From Bacillota bacterium (GTDB taxonomy: Bacteria > Bacillota > Clostridia > Peptostreptococcales > Anaerovoracaceae), in contig JAQXSU010000238.1 in the NCBI GenBank assembly GCA_029219125.1, positions 1 to 19,727 on the forward strand: a stretch of 19,727 bases of DNA, written 5' to 3'. The position numbers were made by a program, and so were the translations under genes. The notes beneath the pieces are model-generated. The model did not search any database and was not told the DNA's origin. It worked only from the letters and a program-made list of their open reading frames with translations. Every line of letters begins with the position of its first letter. The first letter of the stretch is position 1. Of the stretch, positions 14,718-19,727 are shown in pieces.

Positions 14718-14742
14718 GATTTCAGAGAAAAGGGTGACCGGA

Positions 14743-16296
14743 ATGAAAGAACGTAAAGAAAAGACCTTGAAGGAATACATAGAATTGCTGGCAGGAAAAG
14801 GCCTGCTGCTGCAGGATCCTGCGGCATGGGCAGAAGACGGAACCGCGGAAGATAAGAAAGACTGGCGAATGCAGCCGGTTTCCTATATCTCCTACAATTC
14901 TCTGGATGTGAAGCCGGGAACGCTTTTCATCTGCAAGGGTGCCAATTTTAAAGAGGAATATCTGCAGGATGCGGTGAAGAAAGGAGCAATCTGCTGTCTC
15001 TCCGAGCGCGAGTATCCTGATGCCGGCATTCCTTGTCTCCTGACAAAATCCATGCGCCGGGCTATGTCAGAGGTCAGCGGGTTTTTCTTCGATGAGATCT
15101 GGAATGAACGTCTGATCATGATGGGGATCACGGGAACCAAAGGTAAGTCCACTACGGCGACCTTCGTGAAGGCCATCATGGATGATTACTGCAGAAGCAT
15201 CGGTGAAAAGGAGATTGGTTTTCTTTCCGGAATCTATACCTACGATGGCAGCAGAAAAGTGAAGGCGAAGAAGATGACTACGCCGGAAACGGTGGAGCTC
15301 CATCGACATCTGGCGGCCTGTGTGGAGAACGGCTGCCGGTATCTGGTCATGGAAACTTCCTCTCAGGCCCTGAAATACGACAGAACGGCGGCATTGGATT
15401 ATAAAGTCGGAGCATTTCTGAATATCTCGGAGGACCATATTTCTGACCGGGAACACCCGGACATTGAAGATTATTTTCAGGCAAAGCTGAAAATTTTCGC
15501 TCAGAGTCAGATTGCCTGCGTGAACATGGAGCTGGATGACAAGTATCTGAGCCGCGTCATCTATGAAGCGGAAAGACAGTGCGGCAAAGTGATTACGTTT
15601 GGAAGAGTGGAAGGTGCAGATTATTACGGTCATGATGTAACTTCCACGCCAAGCCGGCTGGAATTTGATGTGGACTGGGAAGGCGGCACGGAGCATATCG
15701 TTGTCAGCATCGGCGGTTATTATAATGCAAGCAACGCACTGGCTGCCATCGCCATGACACGGGCACTGGGCGTTCCTTTTGAAAATATCAAGGCAGGCCT
15801 GGCCAATGTGAAAGTGGCAGGACGGATGGAACTCTATCAGATGCAGAACAAGCATGTGGACGTAATCGTGGATTATGCCCATAACAAGCTGAGCTATCAG
15901 ACGCTCTTCGAAAATGTGAAGAAGCTGTATCCGGATCGAAAGATTCTTCTGGTCTTCGGCTGTCACGGAAACAAGGCATACAACCGAAGAAAGGATCTGG
16001 GAGAACTGGCAAATATCTATGCCGACCGCATTGTGCTGACAGAACAGGATCCGGGCACGGAATCTGTACGGGATATCTGTGATCAGATCATGCAGCACAT
16101 CGATCCGGACAAGCCGGTTACCATCATTGAAGACCGGGGAGAAGCCATCCGAGCTGCCTGCGAAATGGTCGACGATAACTGGGTTATGGTCATCGCTGGA
16201 AACGGCGCAGACGGCTATCAGAAACGTGGTCTGACCTACGTGGAACTGCCCACCGACGGTGAGAGGGTGCAGGAATATATCGACAGCCATCGGTAA
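14743..16296 (+). CDS. murE: MurE-type Mur ligase (UDP-MurNAc-peptide synthetase family)
   Basis: An ATP-dependent amide ligase of the Mur family, expected to add an amino acid to UDP-MurNAc-L-Ala-D-Glu in the cytosol. In 517 residues: N-terminal UDP-sugar domain (SYNSLDVKPGTLFICKGANF), ATP loop GITGTKGKSTTATF (128-141), ETSSQALKYDR, the carbamylated-lysine segment YFQAKLKIF (Lys248), VAGRME (358-363) and VDYAHN (376-381). The C-terminal domain departs from the meso-DAP type. TEQDPGTES (433-441) replaces the DNPR motif, and AGNGADGYQ (485-493) replaces GKGHE. It may therefore add lysine or another residue, or act outside the main wall pathway. ATG 14743 follows AAAGGG; GTG at 14734 is a possible alternative. 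No other mur gene adjoins it. Confidence 0.82.
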   Translation: MKERKEKTLKEYIELLAGKGLLLQDPAAWAEDGTAEDKKDWRMQPVSYISYNSLDVKPGTLFICKGANFKEEYLQDAVKKGAICCLSEREYPDAGIPCLLTKSMRRAMSEVSGFFFDEIWNERLIMMGITGTKGKSTTATFVKAIMDDYCRSIGEKEIGFLSGIYTYDGSRKVKAKKMTTPETVELHRHLAACVENGCRYLVMETSSQALKYDRTAALDYKVGAFLNISEDHISDREHPDIEDYFQAKLKIFAQSQIACVNMELDDKYLSRVIYEAERQCGKVITFGRVEGADYYGHDVTSTPSRLEFDVDWEGGTEHIVVSIGGYYNASNALAAIAMTRALGVPFENIKAGLANVKVAGRMELYQMQNKHVDVIVDYAHNKLSYQTLFENVKKLYPDRKILLVFGCHGNKAYNRRKDLGELANIYADRIVLTEQDPGTESVRDICDQIMQHIDPDKPVTIIEDRGEAIRAACEMVDDNWVMVIAGNGADGYQKRGLTYVELPTDGERVQEYIDSHR

Positions 16297-16338
16297 AGTA
16301 TTAAGGTACCACCGGGTAAGCTGCAAAAATAAACAAAT

Positions 16339-16382
16339 ACGGGGTGAAAATAAACATATTGTCTACTTTCACCCCGTTTTTT
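16339..16382. terminator. Bidirectional terminator between the ligase and the pseudouridine synthase
   Basis: ACGGGGTGAAA (16339-16349) pairs with TTTCACCCCGT (16367-16377), an 11-bp stem with a 17-base loop, followed by TTTTT. On the minus strand it is followed by ATTTGTTTATTTTT, so it can serve both convergent units. Confidence 0.85.
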
Positions 16383-16384
16383 GT

Positions 16385-17362
16385 CTATTTCATATCTTTT
16401 AATACCGTAATCAGATGCTGTATGTCCTGTGGAATCTCGGTTTCGAAGGACAGCATTTCCTTCGTCACCGGGTGGCGGAAGGCCAGATACCGGGCATGGA
16501 GCGCCTGTCGGTCGATGTACGGAGAGACACGTTCCTCATGGACATATTCTGGGATGTTATGAATCCGCCGGTATTCGAAGGGATCCCCGTGACAGTACAG
16601 GTGGTCTCCAACGATAGGATATCCGATATAGGACAGATGGATGCGTATCTGATGGGTTCTTCCGGTTTCCAGCTTCAGTTCCACCAGAGTGTGTCCGTTG
16701 AAACGTTCCAGAACCTGATAGTGGGTCACAGAAGGCTGGCCGCCTTCTTCTACCGGCAGGACCCAGCGCTCTACTTCGTCAGGGAAAGGCCGGCCCAGAG
16801 GCAGATCAATGGTACCTTCTTCTTCCGGAATCTCACCGGTGACCACGGCGATATATTTCTTTTCCACCTGATTCTTTCGCATCTGTTTGATGATCTCTTC
16901 CTGTGCGAATCCGTTTTTGGCGACAATCATCAGTCCGGAGGTGTTCATATCCAGCCGGTTGACAAAGCGGATTTTATATGGCTCACCGGTACCGGCAGCC
17001 ATATCATCCTTCATCTTTTTCATCAGACCGTTGGCAATGGTGTGATTGGGCTTGCCTTTGGTAGGGTGGACGGCTACCCAGGGCTGCTTATTGAGCACCA
17101 GGATATCTTTATCTTCATAAACAACATCAATGGGAATATCTTCTGCCTCAAAATCGCTGGTTTCTTCCGGCATTTTTATTACGATTTCATCTCCGCATGC
17201 TGTCGGTACCCAGCCGGGCATAGGCTCTCCGTTAAGAAATACCAGATTCTGAAATTTCAGTTTGGTCATGAGCCGGGAGGAAAAAGTGAAATGCTGACGC
17301 ATCAGCTCTTTTACGGATCGTCCTGCTTCTTCTTCTGTTACGATATGTCTGAATTCTGTCAT
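16385..17362 (-). CDS. RluA-family pseudouridine synthase (RluD-like)
   Basis: Converts uridine to pseudouridine in rRNA or tRNA. The 325 residues have an N-terminal S4-like RNA-binding part (about 12-65, SVKELMRQHFTFSSRLMTKLK...VFLNGEP). The catalytic motif is NRLDMNTSGLMIVAKN with Asp138, followed later by GRTHQIRIHLSYIGYPIVGD. The histidine usual in HRLD is Asn here; the catalytic aspartate is kept. HARYLAFRHPVT is the expected C-terminal segment. AAGGGA precedes ATG 17362 at a slightly long distance. It is the last gene of the pepF-nadK-rlu run, 24 bases after nadK. The target position in RNA cannot be assigned from sequence. Confidence 0.9.
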   Translation of the reverse strand: MTEFRHIVTEEEAGRSVKELMRQHFTFSSRLMTKLKFQNLVFLNGEPMPGWVPTACGDEIVIKMPEETSDFEAEDIPIDVVYEDKDILVLNKQPWVAVHPTKGKPNHTIANGLMKKMKDDMAAGTGEPYKIRFVNRLDMNTSGLMIVAKNGFAQEEIIKQMRKNQVEKKYIAVVTGEIPEEEGTIDLPLGRPFPDEVERWVLPVEEGGQPSVTHYQVLERFNGHTLVELKLETGRTHQIRIHLSYIGYPIVGDHLYCHGDPFEYRRIHNIPEYVHEERVSPYIDRQALHARYLAFRHPVTKEMLSFETEIPQDIQHLITVLKDMK

Positions 17363-17386
17363 ATGCTGCTGCTTCCCTTATAAACC

Positions 17387-18187
17387 TTATAAAAATTTGC
17401 TCTTTGCCTTATCCCAGAACGGAAGGTTACCGAAACGGATCATGTTGACTTTTTTCCGGGAAAGGGTGATCTTGATTTCTTTCACATTCTGGTATTCGGC
17501 CACACGTCCGTCAAATACCACAGTGAGACGGCTGTCCTGCTGACTGCATGGACTGATGGACAGCGTATCGGTGCCTGGCAGCAGGATGCTGGAAGTAAAA
17601 GACCGGTACGCAATGCTGTTCATGGGAGCAATGGGTGTCACCTGCAGCAGATGGAGCCGCGGATCCACGATGCTGCCGCCCAGGGAATAGTTGTAACCGG
17701 TGCTGCCGGCAGGTGTGGCCACACATACACCGTCACCGCTGAACCGTTCAATGAAGGAATCATTAATGGAAATATTCAGATGCACCGGGTAGTTGGGAAG
17801 ACCTTTCACTGCGATCTCATTGAGACCGGTATGGCGGTATGTACCATCGGCAGTTGTAACGCAGCCTTTCACCGTACTGAAGGACTGCAGCGTGTATTTG
17901 CCCTGGTTATATTGAAAAATCATTTCGTCGATTTTTCCCGGCGGCACTTCCTGGAAGAAACCCAGATGGCCGGTATTGATACCGACCACCGGTGTTTTCG
18001 GAAAGTCCAGATCCTGCATCAGATTCAGCAGAGTGCCGTCTCCACCCACACAGAGGATCAGCTCCGTATCTTCACCGAATTCCTCGTGGACACGAAGATC
18101 GGACTTCATCAGTTTATTTCGAAGATTCTTTTCGATCCGGGCAGAGTTTTCTGTTTTATTCGCATAGATAAAAACTTTCTTAATCAT
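17387..18187 (-). CDS. nadK: NAD kinase, short Bacilli-like type
   Basis: Phosphorylates NAD to NADP with ATP in the cytosol. The 266 residues include GGDGT (48-52), INTGHLGFF (70-78), the NAD-binding Asn123-Glu124 and TPAGSTGYNYSLGG (158-171). The end, NMIRFGNLPFWDKAKSKFL, and the SLGG version of the glycine-rich motif resemble the short NadK proteins of Bacillus and Listeria. They differ from the TPTGSTAYSLSAGG form with a longer N terminus. CAGGAG lies seven to eight bases before ATG 18187. It follows pepF by 31 bases and precedes the pseudouridine synthase by 24, so the three are likely one operon. Confidence 0.93.
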   Translation of the reverse strand: MIKKVFIYANKTENSARIEKNLRNKLMKSDLRVHEEFGEDTELILCVGGDGTLLNLMQDLDFPKTPVVGINTGHLGFFQEVPPGKIDEMIFQYNQGKYTLQSFSTVKGCVTTADGTYRHTGLNEIAVKGLPNYPVHLNISINDSFIERFSGDGVCVATPAGSTGYNYSLGGSIVDPRLHLLQVTPIAPMNSIAYRSFTSSILLPGTDTLSISPCSQQDSRLTVVFDGRVAEYQNVKEIKITLSRKKVNMIRFGNLPFWDKAKSKFL

Positions 18188-18218
18188 ACAGATGCTCCTG
18201 TCAGATAATCCAAATCAT

Positions 18219-19727
18219 TTACATCAGTGCTTCAAGCTGTTCTACAAGCTGGCGGAATGTTTCCATTGCCAGACGTACCGGTTCCGGAGAAGACATATCC
18301 ACGCCGGCGATTTTCAGCAGTTCCACCGGATAGTCGGAAGAACCGGACTTGAGAAACTCGATATATGCGTCGCGAGCCGGAACGCCTTCCGTGAGGATTT
18401 TGCGGGAGATGGCAGTGGCAGCGGAATAACCGGTCGCATACTGATATACATAAAATCCGCGGTAAAAATGCGGAATCCGTGCCCATTCGTAACGGATATA
18501 CTCGTCTGGAGAAAGGGCAGGACCGAAATAGTCTGTATTCAGTTTGTCATAGGTCTCATTGAGCCACTGGGCAGTCAGCACGCCGCCTTCTTCCACCTCT
18601 CGGTGAGCCAGATGCTCGAATTCGGCAAACATGGTCTGACGGAACAGAGTGGTACGGAATTCTTCGATGTAATAGTTGATCAGGTACTTCTTCATCTCCG
18701 GATCCGTTTCCTTTTCCAGCAGGTACTGCATCAGCAGGGATTCATTGACCGTGGAAGCCACTTCCGCAGTGAAAATGGAATGGTCACCGTAAACGAACGG
18801 CTGGTTGGCGCGGGTATACCAGGAATGCATGGAATGACCCATTTCGTGTACGATGGTGAAAACGTCCTTCAGCGAATTGCTGTAGTTCAGCAGCACATAA
18901 GGTTTGCTGTCGTAGGAACCGAAGCTGTATGCACCGGATGTCTTACCCTGATTTTCATAGACATCCAGCCAGCGTTCATCCACACCTTTCTGCAGCTGGG
19001 ATACATATTCCTCCCCGAGAGGAGCCAGTCCGGCTTTCATGATCTCCACAGCCTCTTCATATGGAATCTCTTTCTTCGGCAGTTTCACCAGAGGAACATA
19101 TACATCATACATTTTCAGCTCATCCACGCCGAGAACCCGTTTGCGAAGCTGAATATAGCGGTGAAGGACCGGCAGGTATTCATGCACCACAGAAATCAGG
19201 TTATCGTAGACCTCTTCCGGAATATTGCCGCCGGACAGGGCCGCCTGGCGGGCAGAACTGTATTTCCGGATCCGTGCAGTAACCACATCCGTTTTTACAT
19301 TGTAATTGTAATTGGTGGCAAGGGTATTGATCAGCGCCTTGTAGGCTTCATACATGTTGGTAAAAGCAGATTTACGGATCTCACGGTCATGGCTTTCCAT
19401 GAAAGTAATATAATTGCCGTGGGTCAGGGAAACCGGGTCGCCGTCTTCATCGGTCACGGTTCCGAAGGTCATATCCGCATTATTCAGCATGGTGAAGACG
19501 TCATTGGTGGCTCCGGTGACTTCGCTCATCTGTGCCAGAATGTTTTCCTCCGAAGCGGTCAGGATATGGGCTTTTTCCCGCAGAGCATCTTTCAGCATAA
19601 ATTCATAGGTTTTCAAGTCCGGTTCTTCCTCGATATAGGACAAAATCCGTTCTTCCGGCGCTTCCAGCAGTTCCGGCGTGAAGAACGACATGACGGCACT
19701 GACTCTGGCAATGACAGAATTGCATTT
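18219..19727 (-). CDS. pepF: Oligoendopeptidase F (M3B), 5' end outside the window
   Basis: Cytosolic zinc peptidase that cuts short peptides. The 502 residues present are the C-terminal part of a protein that is usually about 600. The zinc motif HEMGH is encoded at 18834-18848, with TAEVASTVNE downstream supplying the third ligand. RIPHFYRGFYVYQYATGYSAA near the C terminus is the substrate-binding segment typical of PepF. An ATG at 19691 could be mistaken for the start, but the frame stays open to the window edge and VSAVMSFFTPELL aligns with the interior of PepF. It is the first gene visible of the pepF-nadK-rlu run. Confidence 0.93.
   Translation of the reverse strand, partial: KCNSVIARVSAVMSFFTPELLEAPEERILSYIEEEPDLKTYEFMLKDALREKAHILTASEENILAQMSEVTGATNDVFTMLNNADMTFGTVTDEDGDPVSLTHGNYITFMESHDREIRKSAFTNMYEAYKALINTLATNYNYNVKTDVVTARIRKYSSARQAALSGGNIPEEVYDNLISVVHEYLPVLHRYIQLRKRVLGVDELKMYDVYVPLVKLPKKEIPYEEAVEIMKAGLAPLGEEYVSQLQKGVDERWLDVYENQGKTSGAYSFGSYDSKPYVLLNYSNSLKDVFTIVHEMGHSMHSWYTRANQPFVYGDHSIFTAEVASTVNESLLMQYLLEKETDPEMKKYLINYYIEEFRTTLFRQTMFAEFEHLAHREVEEGGVLTAQWLNETYDKLNTDYFGPALSPDEYIRYEWARIPHFYRGFYVYQYATGYSAATAISRKILTEGVPARDAYIEFLKSGSSDYPVELLKIAGVDMSSPEPVRLAMETFRQLVEQLEALM

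Noticed and set aside
15067..16326. 419-codon open frame on the minus strand across the MurE-like gene
   Set aside because: Shadow of a gene with clear Mur ligase motifs; it also crosses the intergenic end and has no supporting start site.
16415..17383. 322-codon open frame on the plus strand opposite the pseudouridine synthase
   Set aside because: The minus-strand frame contains the catalytic NRLD motif and an S4-like region; the plus frame has no recognisable domain.
19689..19691. ATG at 19691 as the start of pepF
   Set aside because: The frame stays open for 12 more codons to the window edge, the sequence there fits the interior of PepF, and the family is about 100 residues longer.
1..19727. 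Mobile elements, CRISPR arrays, defence or secondary-metabolite systems
   Set aside because: I saw no transposase, integrase, phage, Cas, toxin-antitoxin, restriction or biosynthetic genes and no spaced direct repeats; the content is housekeeping and energy metabolism.

Overview
The window looks like chromosomal core DNA from an anaerobic Firmicute of class Clostridia. The pointers are a monomeric [FeFe] hydrogenase, a membrane pyrophosphatase, a crotonase, sigma-54 next to a glycolytic operon, strong AGGAGG ribosome binding sites and TATAAT-type promoters. A Lachnospiraceae-like or related gut or rumen lineage is plausible, but the species cannot be fixed from sequence alone. I see no insertion sequences, phage genes, CRISPR arrays, rRNA or obvious foreign islands. 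No gene-free stretch exceeds 300 bases.

Layout on the left (1-4310). The 3' part of a YczE-like membrane protein is followed by a single tRNA-Thr(CGT) with its own terminator, then a [FeFe] hydrogenase that resembles group B. On the minus strand comes a two-gene unit, a homoserine dehydrogenase without an ACT domain followed by a SEC-C zinc-motif protein. It converges on the hydrogenase through a shared hairpin terminator. trmL (tRNA wobble 2'-O-methyltransferase) is divergent from hom.

Layout in the centre (4403-11460). rpoN (sigma-54) is followed by gap, pgk, tpiA, secG and hppA, all on the plus strand, ending at an 18-bp stem terminator. This is a reduced form of the clostridial rpoN-cggR-gap-pgk-tpi-pgm-eno-secG neighbourhood, without cggR, pgm or eno. 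The GAPDH carries substitutions at the positions that decide NAD versus NADP.

Layout on the right (11512-19727). A stand-alone crotonase gene (minus) is divergent from a DUF975 membrane protein (plus). A TTG-started, internally duplicated P-loop ATPase and a MurE-type ligase with non-canonical amino-acid-recognition motifs follow. Facing them on the minus strand is pepF (cut by the window end), nadK and an RluA-family pseudouridine synthase. The same three families lie in the same order in the yjb region of Bacillus subtilis.

How the genes fit together: lower glycolysis (gap, pgk, tpiA) supplies ATP and reducing equivalents. The hydrogenase, crotonase and pyrophosphatase belong to fermentative redox balance and ion-gradient energetics. 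NAD kinase supplies NADP. I found no clear undescribed multi-gene system. The best second looks are the GAPDH coenzyme motif, the MurE-like ligase, the degenerate tandem ATPase, the alternative hairpins before the ligase, and the palindrome at the crt start site.
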